A program made the position numbers and the translations under genes. The notes beneath the pieces are model-generated. The model saw nothing but the letters and a program-made list of their open reading frames with translations, did no database searches and was not told the DNA's origin. From positions 35,623 to 99,622 of the forward strand of contig CAYMNB010000004.1 of assembly GCA_964391725.1 (NCBI GenBank): DNA of 64,000 nt, given 5' to 3'. This document shows positions 1 through 9,017 of the stretch, piece by piece. The stretch comes from SpSt-1165 sp964391725. Lineage in GTDB: Bacteria; Chloroflexota; Anaerolineae; Anaerolineales; Anaerolineaceae. Position 1 is the stretch's first letter. Every line of letters begins with the position of its first letter.

Positions 1-945
1 ATCCAGGTCATTGTTGGAAGCAGTGCCATCCGTGCCGATTCCGACATTCACACCGATCTCCAGCATTTTCGATACCGGTGCAGCCCCTGATGCCAGTTTC
101 ATATTCGAAGACGGGTTGTGCGCCACCCCCACACCATGGTGTTCTAACGTGCGGATCTCCCCGTCATCGATATGAACACAATGCGCGGCAATGGTTTTTG
201 CCTCAAATACATCCTGTTTTTTGACGTAAGGCACCACCGGCATGCCGGTTTCCGCCCGCATAGATTCAACTTCCTGGGCGGTTTCAGAGATGTGAATGTG
301 AAGAGGCACATCATATTTGCGTGCCAGTTCACTGCATTGCTGCAGAATGTCTTCTGTGCAGGTGTAGGGCGCGTGCGGCGCCACCGCCGGCACGATCAGA
401 GGATGGTCTTTCCACTTCTTGATCATGGTTTCCGCTGCCTGCAAACCCTCTTCATACGAGCGTGCATCTGGCGAGGGGAACTTTAATACCGTCTGTCCAA
501 CTACCGCGCGCATACCCGCCTCCACGGCTGTTTCAGCAACTACATCTTCAAAGTAATACATATCCGCAAAGGTGGTGGTGCCTCCGCGGATCATCTCGGC
601 GCAAGCCAGTTGGGTGCCCAGATGGCAGAATTCAGGGGAAACAAATTCACGCTCCACCGGCATCATATACCCCATCAGCCACACGTCCAGCCGCAGGTCA
701 TCCGCCAGCCCGCGCAGCAGGGTCATCGGCACATGCGTATGCACATTTACCAGACCCGGCATCAACACCTTACCACCGCAGTCGATGATCTCATCAGCAG
801 AAAATTGATCAAGTATGTCTTTTTCAGCGCCAACAGCAGCAATCACATGTTCTTTGACTGCCACCGCTCCCCTTTGATACAGGTGAAATTCTTCATCCAT
901 GGTCACTACCATGGCATTGGTAAACAGGACATCTGCTTTTTTCAT
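1..945 (-). CDS. Amidohydrolase, MtaD/SsnA-like deaminase (C-terminus beyond the window)
   Basis: The first 315 residues of a metal-dependent amidohydrolase are visible; the rest lies left of base 1. Residues 69-71 give the HTH metal-binding pair of the VNVHTH motif. APHAPYT and HISET supply further family histidines, and the last residues read GIGTDGTASNNDLD, the conserved aspartate segment of the S-adenosylhomocysteine/methylthioadenosine and guanine deaminase group. A GGAGG box sits seven bases before the ATG at 945, so this start is well supported. Family knowledge suggests a soluble hydrolytic deaminase of an adenosine-type or other N-heterocyclic substrate. The exact substrate cannot be read from the sequence. 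It lies just downstream of the cinA-like gene on the same strand, so the two may be co-transcribed. Confidence 0.9.
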   Translation of the reverse strand, partial: MKKADVLFTNAMVVTMDEEFHLYQRGAVAVKEHVIAAVGAEKDILDQFSADEIIDCGGKVLMPGLVNVHTHVPMTLLRGLADDLRLDVWLMGYMMPVEREFVSPEFCHLGTQLACAEMIRGGTTTFADMYYFEDVVAETAVEAGMRAVVGQTVLKFPSPDARSYEEGLQAAETMIKKWKDHPLIVPAVAPHAPYTCTEDILQQCSELARKYDVPLHIHISETAQEVESMRAETGMPVVPYVKKQDVFEAKTIAAHCVHIDDGEIRTLEHHGVGVAHNPSSNMKLASGAAPVSKMLEIGVNVGIGTDGTASNNDLD

Positions 946-960
946 AGGGTATCCTCCATT

Positions 961-2094
961 TTATTCATTCGGTTGCGTGATCAAGGCCTGATAGATGCCG
1001 GCGAACAAGGCATTCATCGCCCACTGCGGTGCCAGTTGATGATGTCCGCCAAACGAGCGATTGATGCGCAAAGACTTGCCGCGATAGAGGGTTTCAACGA
1101 ATATTTCATGCCGTTCCCGCTCTGGCTTCATCTGCAGTGTGGCTCTCAGTGTATTTTGATCAATGGGAAATGTTTCATCATCTCCAATACTATTTATTTT
1201 AACCTGTTTTAACAAGATTTTGCCAAATTGCTCTTCAACGAATCCAGTATCCAATCCTTCGACCGCCACCAGGGCCTGTATGCGATCCCTAACCAACAGC
1301 AGCGATACCGCCTCGGCAATGGTTTCCTCATCAATGCCGTATATGGCGCTGCCCAGCCGCTGGCGAATGGTTTGCTCAACCTCGTCGATCATGACATCCG
1401 CCTGTGCTTCTGAGGAGGCTTTGGCGGTTATGCGCACATCCACCTGACCCGATTTCGCCAACAGCCCTACCGTTGGATTGGTAAGCAGCTCCAAATCACC
1501 GATCACATCATCCACGCTGGATTCACCCAGTCCGATGGTATGCAGCACCCTGGCTTTGATTAAGTCAGTGAGCTGGTAACGTTCGATTAAATAAGGCAGC
1601 AGCGCATGGCTGGTCAGGTATTCCATCTCTTTGGGCACACCTGGCAGGCAGAACACACATCTGTCACCGCGCTCCATGATAAAACAAGGCGCGGTTCCCA
1701 CCGGGTTTTCCACCGCAATCCCCCCCGCAGGGATATAAGCCTGGCGTTTGTTGTTCTCGGTCGGAGTGCGCGAAAAACGCATGAACCGGTTCTGGATCTG
1801 CTCCCACAGGGCGGGTTGATATTCGATCTCTACCCCAAACGCGATCGCCAACGCCTCACGCGTGGGATCATCTACCGTCGGACCCAACCCTCCCGTTGTG
1901 ATCACAATGTCAGCCCGTGATAGAGCTTCATTCACCAATTCAGCCACCCTGTGTGCATTATCACCGATCATGGTGGTGCGAAACAAATTGACACCATGAT
2001 CGCGCAATTGACGGGCAAGATAATGGGTATTGGTATCTTGAATCTCCCCCAATAACAATTCGGTTCCAATGGCGATAATCTCGGCGTTAGGCAT
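961..2094 (-). CDS. cinA: CinA-like protein with degenerate C-terminal domain
   Basis: This 377-residue protein begins with a complete MoaB/Mog-like domain: MPNAEIIAIGTELLLGE, then TTGGLGPTVDDPTREA and LPGVPKEM. That is the N-terminal module of CinA, which in characterised relatives has ADP-ribose/NMN-related activity. The ATG at 2094 is chosen over an upstream in-frame start at 2139 because the conserved sequence begins there and a GGGAG box precedes it. The C-terminal part aligns in position with the PncC nicotinamide-nucleotide amidase domain, but the usual ESCTGG serine motif is replaced by VEGLDTGFV. The protein is also shorter than the usual 410-420 residues. Amidase activity is therefore doubtful (inference). 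The next gene on the strand is the partial amidohydrolase. Confidence 0.85.
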   Translation of the reverse strand: MPNAEIIAIGTELLLGEIQDTNTHYLARQLRDHGVNLFRTTMIGDNAHRVAELVNEALSRADIVITTGGLGPTVDDPTREALAIAFGVEIEYQPALWEQIQNRFMRFSRTPTENNKRQAYIPAGGIAVENPVGTAPCFIMERGDRCVFCLPGVPKEMEYLTSHALLPYLIERYQLTDLIKARVLHTIGLGESSVDDVIGDLELLTNPTVGLLAKSGQVDVRITAKASSEAQADVMIDEVEQTIRQRLGSAIYGIDEETIAEAVSLLLVRDRIQALVAVEGLDTGFVEEQFGKILLKQVKINSIGDDETFPIDQNTLRATLQMKPERERHEIFVETLYRGKSLRINRSFGGHHQLAPQWAMNALFAGIYQALITQPNE

Positions 2095-2313
2095 TACGCT
2101 GGGCTCCCTGCTGTGCTTGTAAAAAGAAACCCGCAACAAAAAATGCTGCGAATTTCTCTTGATTCTATCATGAGTTGATAGTGCGTTTCCAATTTTTCGT
2201 TAAGGGGTTCTTATGATAAAAGCCAGCAAAGCCAGAGGGAATCCATTATAATAGGGTTCTATCATAAAAATTGTACTGGCATTCGTGTCAGTCACATAGA
2301 CAAAGGAAGTAAT

Positions 2314-3615
2314 ATGCGCAAGTTTTGGTTTTTAGCGGTACTTTTATTGGCAGTCTTCGTTTTCAGCGCTTGCCAAACCACAGGTGATGTCAGCGAAAAT
2401 CCGCAAAACACCCAGGAAGCAGAAGACACCCCTGTCATTGTCACAGAGGTAGAACCCACCGTGGTCAACCCCGGCCAGGTGCTCGAAGAGGTGGTACCCG
2501 TGGCAGCAGGTGGCGTCACCGCCGGGCAGTGCTCTGTCAATGAGTATCCCATCTTCCCTTATCCGCTGCCCACCGCGGAGGATTGGAGCATTGGTCCCGA
2601 AGATGCTGCTGTCACCATCATTACCTACTCTGATCTCTCCTGCCCTTATTGCGCGTTGATGGATTTCGAATTGGCGCAGCTCTATGCCCAAAACCCGGAC
2701 GACACCCGCCTCATCTACCGCCATTTCCTGCTTGGCTATTATGAATTATCGCAAATCGGTGCGATGACCGCTGAATATGTCGGCGAAGAACTGGGCGATG
2801 AAGCCTTTTTTGCCTTCATAGACCGAATCTTTGACGAACAGGAAACTTGGAAAGAATTACCGGAAGATGAATTCAAAGTATACCTGTTGGCATTGTTGGA
2901 TGAAGAATTTGACCTGGTTCCTGAAGATTTTGAAGCCATCCTGACCAATGAAGAATACCTGCAAAAGTTCTCGGGCCAGCAACTGGGTGCCCAGATGTTT
3001 GTCAGAGGCACTCCCTACGTATTGATTAATGGCATTCCGCTCGAATACATGCCGGTCACTTCCTTCCAGGAAGCCTGGCAGTGGGCCAAGGATTTCCCCA
3101 CCCGTCAATTTGACCAGTGCCCTGAATTTGAGATTGATCGTGACAAAGAATACTTTGCCACCGTTGAAACCACCAAAGGGTTTTTCACCATGCAGTTGCT
3201 GCCTGACTCAGCCCCCACCACGGTCAATAGTTTCATTTTCCTTGCCACCCGTGGCTTCTACAATGACGTCGTTTTCCACCGGGTAATTCCGGGGTTTGTG
3301 GCACAAACCGGCGATTTCACCGGCATGGGCATTTTTGGGCCTGGATATACCTACGAAAATGAGATCGATGCCGGCCTGAAATATTCCGCGCGCGGTGTGG
3401 TCGGCATGGCCAATGCCGGCGCAAATACCAATGGCAGCCAATGGTTCATCACCTACTCTCCACAGCCTGTGCTGGATGGACAATACACCATCTTCGCACT
3501 GGTAACCGAAGGCATGGAAGTGGTTGAAGCATTGCAGAGCATTGACCCCCAGAATCCTGACCAGGTACCAGTGGAACCTGACCGAATCCTCTCCATTTCG
3601 ATCACGGAGAAATAA
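2314..3615 (+). CDS. Lipoprotein fusing DsbA-like thioredoxin and cyclophilin domains (copy 1)
   Basis: This 433-residue lipoprotein has a lipoprotein signal peptide with lipobox FSAC (Cys20) and a low-complexity linker to about residue 75. A DsbA-type thioredoxin domain follows, with active site CPYC at 110-113 and a cis-proline motif RGTP at 231-234. The C-terminal half (about 281-433) is a cyclophilin peptidyl-prolyl isomerase: FHRVIPGF with catalytic Arg323, then NTNGSQWFI at 371-379. Together the domains suggest an exported, membrane-anchored folding factor handling disulfide exchange and proline isomerisation in one chain. That combined role is inferred. An AAGGAAG box precedes the ATG. 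A paralogue with the same layout starts three bases after its stop codon. Confidence 0.9.
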   Translation: MRKFWFLAVLLLAVFVFSACQTTGDVSENPQNTQEAEDTPVIVTEVEPTVVNPGQVLEEVVPVAAGGVTAGQCSVNEYPIFPYPLPTAEDWSIGPEDAAVTIITYSDLSCPYCALMDFELAQLYAQNPDDTRLIYRHFLLGYYELSQIGAMTAEYVGEELGDEAFFAFIDRIFDEQETWKELPEDEFKVYLLALLDEEFDLVPEDFEAILTNEEYLQKFSGQQLGAQMFVRGTPYVLINGIPLEYMPVTSFQEAWQWAKDFPTRQFDQCPEFEIDRDKEYFATVETTKGFFTMQLLPDSAPTTVNSFIFLATRGFYNDVVFHRVIPGFVAQTGDFTGMGIFGPGYTYENEIDAGLKYSARGVVGMANAGANTNGSQWFITYSPQPVLDGQYTIFALVTEGMEVVEALQSIDPQNPDQVPVEPDRILSISITEK

Positions 3616-3618
3616 ACA

Positions 3619-4902
3619 TTGCGCAAAGGGGTGAGACGCAGTCATTTTTTGTTCATTTATATCATTTCAACGGTGCTGGCCGCCTGCGCCGGCACCGTTG
3701 AAATGGCTGCCACCGTCACCCCGCAGGCAACCCCCACTGACCTGCCTCTCCCCACCAGCCCACCCTTTTTAGAAGAACTCTTTCCGGGAGAATTCAGCGA
3801 TTGTGTCCTCGCTGCTGAATCAACGCTGCCGCCTTTTACAGTACCCAACCCCCTCATCTCTGACCATATCGCCGGAAATGCCGATGACCCCGCCATCACC
3901 ATGGTGGTCTACAACGATATGCAATGCCCTTATTGCGCGGCTTTCCACGAAGTGACCCGTTTACTCCTGTGGGAATATCCTGATGAACTCCAGGTCATCT
4001 ACCGCCATCTGCCCTTGTTCATGGTGCATGGCAATGCTTTTATTGCCGCTCAGGCGTTGGAGGCGGCTGCCCTGCAAAACCAACAGGCTTTTTTTGAGGT
4101 GCAGGATCATTTATTCAATCATCAGAGCGAGTGGCAGGCGCTAAGTCCCGAAGACTTTTCTTCCTATCTGCGCGATCTGCTGCCATCCTTTGAACTCGAC
4201 CCAGACCAATTTGAACTTGCCATGCTCAATGAGGAAATGACCCTGGCACTGCTCAATGACCTGGACAGTACACTGCAAGCCGGCATCACCACAACCCCCT
4301 TTATTTTGCTCAACGGGCAGGTGTATACTGCCCTCTCGCGCGACCTATCAACCATCCGCACCATCATCGAACTGGAATTGCTGAAAGAGCGCCAATTCAA
4401 TCAGTGCCCCCCGCGTGTCTTCGAAGCAGATACCAGTTACAATGCTACCCTCCACACCTCTCAGGGCGACATCATCATCAAACTGTATCCCGAATATGCA
4501 CCGCTTGCGGTGAATAATTTCCTCTTTCTGGCGCAGCAAGGCTGGTATGATCAACTGCCCTTCTACATGGTCATCCCGGATGAGTTCGCTCTCACCGGCG
4601 ACCCGACCGGCTCCAGCCTGGGCACCCCCGGTTATACCTTCCGTTCAGAGACCAACCCTGCGCTGACCTTTGACCGCGCTGGTGTTATAGCGATGAACAA
4701 CGCTGGCTCACCTAACACCAACGGCAGCCAATTCTTCATCACCTACGGTCCCCTGCCCGCCTATAACAACAAATTCACCATATTCGGACAGGTGCTGCAA
4801 GGGTTGGATGTGCTGCAAAACCTTACACCACGCAATCCTGCCAGTGATCCTACTATCGCGCCAGCCGACCTGCTTCTTTCTGTTACAATTGATGCGAAAT
4901 GA
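3619..4902 (+). CDS. Lipoprotein fusing DsbA-like thioredoxin and cyclophilin-like domains (copy 2, altered active site)
   Basis: This is the tandem paralogue of the preceding gene (427 residues). It starts at a TTG with GGAGA seven bases upstream, so initiation may be weak or coupled to the previous stop. The lipobox is LAAC (Cys23). The thioredoxin active site CPYC is at 103-106, with a cis-Pro segment TTTPFIL. The cyclophilin half keeps the NTNGSQFFI motif, but the catalytic FHRVIP segment reads FYMVIP (315-320), so Met317 replaces the essential Arg. Redox activity looks intact, while isomerase activity is probably lost or low (inference from the known cyclophilin mechanism). The last four bases overlap the start of the PrsW-like gene, suggesting an operon. 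Confidence 0.88.
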   Translation: MRKGVRRSHFLFIYIISTVLAACAGTVEMAATVTPQATPTDLPLPTSPPFLEELFPGEFSDCVLAAESTLPPFTVPNPLISDHIAGNADDPAITMVVYNDMQCPYCAAFHEVTRLLLWEYPDELQVIYRHLPLFMVHGNAFIAAQALEAAALQNQQAFFEVQDHLFNHQSEWQALSPEDFSSYLRDLLPSFELDPDQFELAMLNEEMTLALLNDLDSTLQAGITTTPFILLNGQVYTALSRDLSTIRTIIELELLKERQFNQCPPRVFEADTSYNATLHTSQGDIIIKLYPEYAPLAVNNFLFLAQQGWYDQLPFYMVIPDEFALTGDPTGSSLGTPGYTFRSETNPALTFDRAGVIAMNNAGSPNTNGSQFFITYGPLPAYNNKFTIFGQVLQGLDVLQNLTPRNPASDPTIAPADLLLSVTIDAK

Positions 4903-6164
4903 ATCAACCCTCCATCGAACCAACCACCAACAAAGTGAACCTTCTGAACTTTCTGGCATTCATCATCCTGACATCCGGTGTCCTGTTCAGCCTGCTGATA
5001 GCTGCTCTGGGTGGATTGATAGGTTTGTTTACGCTCGTAAACCTGGCGCAAGATGGCGCATTCAACAACCAGTTGTTCACAGCATTAAACCTGACCATGA
5101 TGATGTTCACGTTGAGTGTTTTGATGATCCCCGGCTGGCTGGTCTCATTGCGGCGTTTGTTCAATAAACAACCTGCTGCGCAAGCCCCGGATCAATCGAA
5201 CAACCGCGGAATGCAGCTGCCCAACATTGCCCTGGCGGTAACAGCCGCGGCATTGGTTGCCGTGTATCTTCTGATGCAGGCGTTTGACGGCATCCAATGG
5301 CTGCTGCCTTTCCTGCAAATACCCGCGGTCATCGTTCCACTCTTCTGGATCTACCGCTTTACCACCCGACACTTCTCAACGAAGAAACCACGCCGGAACT
5401 GGTTCTTTTTAGGGTTGAATTTAACCATACAGCCAGTCCTGGCATTTTCTATTGAAATATTGCTGTTGATTTTTATGGGATTGCTGATTATCTTCTGGCT
5501 TGCCCTCAACCCATCCCTGCTGGAAAACGTCCTGTCACAATTTGAAATGCTCACAGATATGAACCTGCCCATGGAGCAGGCTGAGGATCTGATCGCCGGC
5601 TTTTTAGAAAATCCCTGGATCTTCTGGCTGGTGCAATTCTTTGTCGCTCTCCTTGTGCCATTGGTGGAAGAATTTATCAAACCCATTTTGCTTTTCCGCT
5701 GGGTCAAACGTCCCCTGCGTGCTGTTGACGGTTTCTGGCTTGGCTTGATCAGCGGTACCGCTTTCACCTTGTTCGAAAACTTCGGCAACGTAAGCGGAAT
5801 CATGGCGCAAGATTGGTTCTTCGTCACCTTTGCTCGCTATGGCACCAGTTTCCTGCATATGGCAACCTCTGCCGCCATGGGCTGGGCGTTGATGCAAACC
5901 TTCATAGACCGCAAAGTCATCAGAGCAGTGCTGGTCTACGGCGGGGTGGTCATCCTGCATGGTATCTGGAATTTCTTCGCCCTGCTGGCAGGTTTCAGCG
6001 TATTGCCCATGAAAAATCCACTCGCCATTTATTCGCTATCACCCATTGCACCAATCATACTGGTCTTTATCGCTCTCCTGTGTGCTGCCATCCTATTCAT
6101 CGGCGGACATGCCCTTTTCCGCCAGAGCGAGGTAAACCAACCCGCCATTGAAAACATCTCATAA
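4899..6164 (+). CDS. PrsW-family intramembrane metalloprotease
   Basis: This is a polytopic membrane protein of 421 residues with about eight to ten hydrophobic segments. It carries the PrsW signature: EEFIK at 257-261, FENFGN near 292-297, a histidine in SFLHMATSAAMGW (His320) and a later HGIWN. These are the putative metal-binding residues of the family, whose characterised member in Bacillus subtilis cleaves an anti-sigma factor. The substrate here is unknown and no sigma/anti-sigma pair is adjacent. The start overlaps the stop of the second DsbA-cyclophilin lipoprotein (ATGA), so the three genes are probably one transcript. A role in envelope stress is a reasonable guess and no more. Confidence 0.85.
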   Translation: MNQPSIEPTTNKVNLLNFLAFIILTSGVLFSLLIAALGGLIGLFTLVNLAQDGAFNNQLFTALNLTMMMFTLSVLMIPGWLVSLRRLFNKQPAAQAPDQSNNRGMQLPNIALAVTAAALVAVYLLMQAFDGIQWLLPFLQIPAVIVPLFWIYRFTTRHFSTKKPRRNWFFLGLNLTIQPVLAFSIEILLLIFMGLLIIFWLALNPSLLENVLSQFEMLTDMNLPMEQAEDLIAGFLENPWIFWLVQFFVALLVPLVEEFIKPILLFRWVKRPLRAVDGFWLGLISGTAFTLFENFGNVSGIMAQDWFFVTFARYGTSFLHMATSAAMGWALMQTFIDRKVIRAVLVYGGVVILHGIWNFFALLAGFSVLPMKNPLAIYSLSPIAPIILVFIALLCAAILFIGGHALFRQSEVNQPAIENIS

Positions 6165-6179
6165 CGAAAGCGTCCTGAC

Positions 6180-6872
6180 ATGACTAGGCAACAACTCCAA
6201 AAGATCATAAAATTTTTCTTGTTCGGACTCGCCAAAGTTGATTATCAGAATACGCATTTCGTTCCACCGGAAGGTCCGTTGATCGTGGTGACCAACCACC
6301 TCAGCCGTCTGGATATCCCGGTCTTGTTGGAAAATCCAGTCCGTCCCGAGATCACCGCGCTGGTGGCAGAAAAATACCGCGAACACTGGTTCTTGTCCTG
6401 GATTTTAAACACCTGCGGCATTATTTATCTTGACCGCAGCAAAGCGGATTTCAGCGCTTTTCGTGAAGCCCGGCGTGTGATCCAATCAGGGGTTGCCATG
6501 GGTATCGCCCCCGAAGGCACTCGCAGCCACGACCAAAAACTGGCAGAAGGCAAGGAAGGCGCAGCCATGCTTGCCATGCAATTGCAAGTACCCATCGTGC
6601 CGGTAGGTATCCATGGCACGGAACAGGCATTTAAAACACTCGGTAAATTCCGCAGACCGGTCATCACTGCGCGATTTGGCGAATCCTTTCTGCTGCCATC
6701 TTTCACCCGCGACAACCGCGCAGAACAATTAAAAAAAGGCACAGAAGAGATCATGTGCCGCATCGCCGTGCTGCTGCCCGAACAATACCATGGTTTCTAT
6801 ACCGATCATCCCCGGTTGAAAGAGCTTGCTCCTGAACGACCAAATCTGAAAAAAGGTCTGGAGAGGGTATAA
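6180..6872 (+). CDS. plsC: 1-acyl-sn-glycerol-3-phosphate acyltransferase family protein
   Basis: This 230-residue protein has the PlsC acyltransferase blocks. NHLSRLD (His40-x4-Asp45) is the catalytic HX4D motif, and APEGTRS near residue 107 binds the glycerol phosphate. A further PVGIHG block lies near residue 145. The family transfers an acyl chain to lysophosphatidic acid at the inner face of the membrane to make phosphatidic acid. The gene starts 15 bases after the PrsW gene and is followed at once by a small conserved-looking gene, so it likely belongs to the same operon. The exact lysolipid acceptor is not determined by sequence. Confidence 0.88.
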   Translation: MTRQQLQKIIKFFLFGLAKVDYQNTHFVPPEGPLIVVTNHLSRLDIPVLLENPVRPEITALVAEKYREHWFLSWILNTCGIIYLDRSKADFSAFREARRVIQSGVAMGIAPEGTRSHDQKLAEGKEGAAMLAMQLQVPIVPVGIHGTEQAFKTLGKFRRPVITARFGESFLLPSFTRDNRAEQLKKGTEEIMCRIAVLLPEQYHGFYTDHPRLKELAPERPNLKKGLERV

Positions 6873-6887
6873 TAGGAGAGAGGTCTT

Positions 6888-7202
6888 ATGAGGTTCCTGA
6901 AACGCATGTTTAATCCCCCCTATCCGCAAGACGCAAAAAAAGAAGTTGATCGTCTGATTAACGAGTTACTCTCGATCGGTGAAAAAGAAGATTTTCTGTC
7001 AGAAACTCCTGGCGGACGCTACAACCGCCGCTGCCGCCATATCCGCACACGTGAGATCGGCACAAGACTCGATGAAATCGGCGGGTATGAACTGATGGCA
7101 TTTGCCTATGACCGCATCCAGAGAAAATTGGGCCGTAATCTGTCAGATCATCTCGATTTTGCCTGGTTCGAAGTTGGCCATTGGACCAACCTCAGCGAAT
7201 AA
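6888..7202 (+). CDS. Small protein of unknown function (104 aa)
   Basis: I do not recognise a family. The gene is supported by a strong GGAGAGAGG ribosome-binding site seven bases before the ATG, close spacing to plsC and a composition like its neighbours. The product is soluble, with no signal peptide or membrane segment. It is rich in charged residues, and a central stretch GGRYNRRCRHIRTREIG looks like a conserved surface patch. The end (LSDHLDFAWFEVGHW) is aromatic. It stops six bases before the convergent HD-GYP regulator. Confidence 0.7.
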   Translation: MRFLKRMFNPPYPQDAKKEVDRLINELLSIGEKEDFLSETPGGRYNRRCRHIRTREIGTRLDEIGGYELMAFAYDRIQRKLGRNLSDHLDFAWFEVGHWTNLSE

Positions 7203-7208
7203 CCGCCA

Positions 7209-8273
7209 TTATTCCCAGATCACTTCATCCTGGATTGCTTCTTGAAACACCTCGACAATGCCGGGGTCAAAACCGCTGCCACCTTCTGAAAGCACATAGC
7301 TGATGACTTTCTCGCGCGGCCAGGGGGCTTTGTACGGCCGGCTGTGGCGCAAAGCATCCCACACATCGCCAATCGTGAACAAGCGCGCATGCAGCGGAAT
7401 GGTGTCACGTGCCAATCCTTCAGGATACCCCCCGCCGTCCCAGCGTTCATGGTGGTAGAGCACCACATCCAGCGCTGGGCGCAGGTATTCGATCGGCTTC
7501 AACATTTCATAGCCATAGATGGTATGGCGGCGCATCACATCCCATTCTTCCCCCGTTAACGGACCTGCTTTCAACAAGATACCATCTCCGACACCCATCT
7601 TGCCCACATCATGCAGAATGGCGCCACGCCGCAGACTGTTCAATGCATCCAGATCGGTGATGCCATACAATTGCGCCAGATGGATTGACATAGCGACCAC
7701 ACGTTGTGAATGACCCTGGGTCTCCTGGTCACGCAGCTCAAGTGCGCGCGCCCAGCCTTTGATCGTCGCATCATAGGCAGTCGCCAGTTCATCGTTCATC
7801 TGCTGCAATTGGGTGTTGAGAGAAACCAATTCGACATTGGCGTCCGACAACTTGGCACGTTCATCGCGCAGGCCGCGATAACGGTTTAACCGCACGATGG
7901 TATTAACGCGCGCCAGCAGTTCTTCACCGTAGAAAGGTTTGCTGATGAAGTCATCAGCTCCCGCATTTAACCCGCGCACCCGCGACTCACGGTCATCCAG
8001 CGCTGTGACCATCAAAATGGGCACTTCTGCCAATTTCTCATGATTACGCAGCCGTTCACAGACCTCGTAACCGTTCATTTTGGGCATCATCACATCTAAA
8101 AGGATCAAATCAGGCAGCATTGTGGTGGCTTTCTCGATAGCATCTTCACCGTTTTCAGCAAAGATCAATTCATAAGGCTGCTCTGTAGAAGTGAGTAATT
8201 CACCCAGCATCTCCTGCACGATAATATTGTCATCAGCAATGAGAATTACGGCTTTTTCTTGATAATCAATCAT
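7209..8273 (-). CDS. Response regulator with HD-GYP output domain
   Basis: This 354-residue protein has an N-terminal receiver domain (phospho-acceptor Asp60 in LLDVMMPKMNG, Lys in SKPF at 112), a short coiled coil at about 130-170, and an HD-GYP domain. Key residues are visible: HSQRV near 188, HDVGK at 221-225 and HHERWDGGGYPEG at 274-286. HD-GYP proteins with this motif hydrolyse cyclic di-GMP to pGpG or GMP. Phosphorylation of the receiver by an unlinked histidine kinase probably controls it, since no kinase gene lies nearby. A diguanylate cyclase at 19879-21486 could be the opposing activity in the cell. Confidence 0.92.
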   Translation of the reverse strand: MIDYQEKAVILIADDNIIVQEMLGELLTSTEQPYELIFAENGEDAIEKATTMLPDLILLDVMMPKMNGYEVCERLRNHEKLAEVPILMVTALDDRESRVRGLNAGADDFISKPFYGEELLARVNTIVRLNRYRGLRDERAKLSDANVELVSLNTQLQQMNDELATAYDATIKGWARALELRDQETQGHSQRVVAMSIHLAQLYGITDLDALNSLRRGAILHDVGKMGVGDGILLKAGPLTGEEWDVMRRHTIYGYEMLKPIEYLRPALDVVLYHHERWDGGGYPEGLARDTIPLHARLFTIGDVWDALRHSRPYKAPWPREKVISYVLSEGGSGFDPGIVEVFQEAIQDEVIWE

Positions 8274-8360
8274 AGTGCCACCTGCAGTGATTATTTACTT
8301 GAGAAGGATCCTGACTTACTTCAATATACCACGAAGAAAGTCATCTATACAAGATGGCGA

Positions 8361-8963
8361 TTATAAGAAAAAACCCATATTCTGCAACGCATGGCGTGCT
8401 GCGCGGCACACATGCGGCCGGGCGTCGTTATTCATCAGTCTGGTCAGTATATCGATGGCTTCAGTAACCTGCAGATACCCGACAGTGATGCAAAAGCGAA
8501 TCAATAACTGGTCGTCAGCAATGATCATTGGATCATTAAGAGCGTTAACCAGCGCACGGTGTACATCATCTTCCATCGAACCCAGGTAGCCCTCAACGCC
8601 CATCTCCAAAAAAGCATGGGTGACCGCATGTGGTATCTCGTGCACTCGTTTGATCAACTGGGCGATAATTTTCTCGGTGGTGCGCCAGGGAATTTCATTA
8701 TTGCGATACAACATGGGCGCGTTCATGGCTGCGGCTGTATGAAATTCAACCGCGTTGGGGAAAATCTCCGCGTTGATGGTGAGCATCTCCAGTATGCGGT
8801 CTGCTTCGCCGGTGTATGCAAAACTTTTTGCCAATTCGTGCGGGGTACGGGTTTGGGTCTGCCAAAACATGGTGCCCAGTACCGGTTTTTTTTTCTCATC
8901 AGTGATCAGAAATATCCCGACAGTCACAACCATTAACACCACAACGATGATGATCGATTCCAT
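8361..8963 (-). CDS. Membrane-anchored HEAT-like repeat protein
   Basis: This 200-residue protein begins with a single hydrophobic anchor (residues 3-21) followed by a lysine cluster, so the body is probably cytoplasmic. The remainder is alpha-helical with two or three HEAT/ARM-type repeats. The clearest is near the end, where paired helices carry ALNDPMIIADDQL and RLMNNDARPHVCRAARHAL. Such repeats usually mediate protein contacts and give no enzymatic function. It is on the same strand as the HD-GYP regulator with a gap of about 90 bases. I cannot assign a partner or role. Confidence 0.6.
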   Translation of the reverse strand: MESIIIVVVLMVVTVGIFLITDEKKKPVLGTMFWQTQTRTPHELAKSFAYTGEADRILEMLTINAEIFPNAVEFHTAAAMNAPMLYRNNEIPWRTTEKIIAQLIKRVHEIPHAVTHAFLEMGVEGYLGSMEDDVHRALVNALNDPMIIADDQLLIRFCITVGYLQVTEAIDILTRLMNNDARPHVCRAARHALQNMGFFL

Positions 8964-9017
8964 GTCCCTATTGTACTCTGCTTGCCGATTTCCTTGTAAA
9001 CCTCAGGGAAATTTTTA

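Noticed and set aside
610..1212. Plus-strand open frame of 200 codons
   Set aside because: It spans the opposite strand of both the amidohydrolase and cinA genes and shows no domain.
2241..2260. TATAAT at 2247-2252 as promoter of the DsbA-cyclophilin genes
   Set aside because: No acceptable -35 box stands at 15-19 bases upstream, so it is not listed as a promoter.
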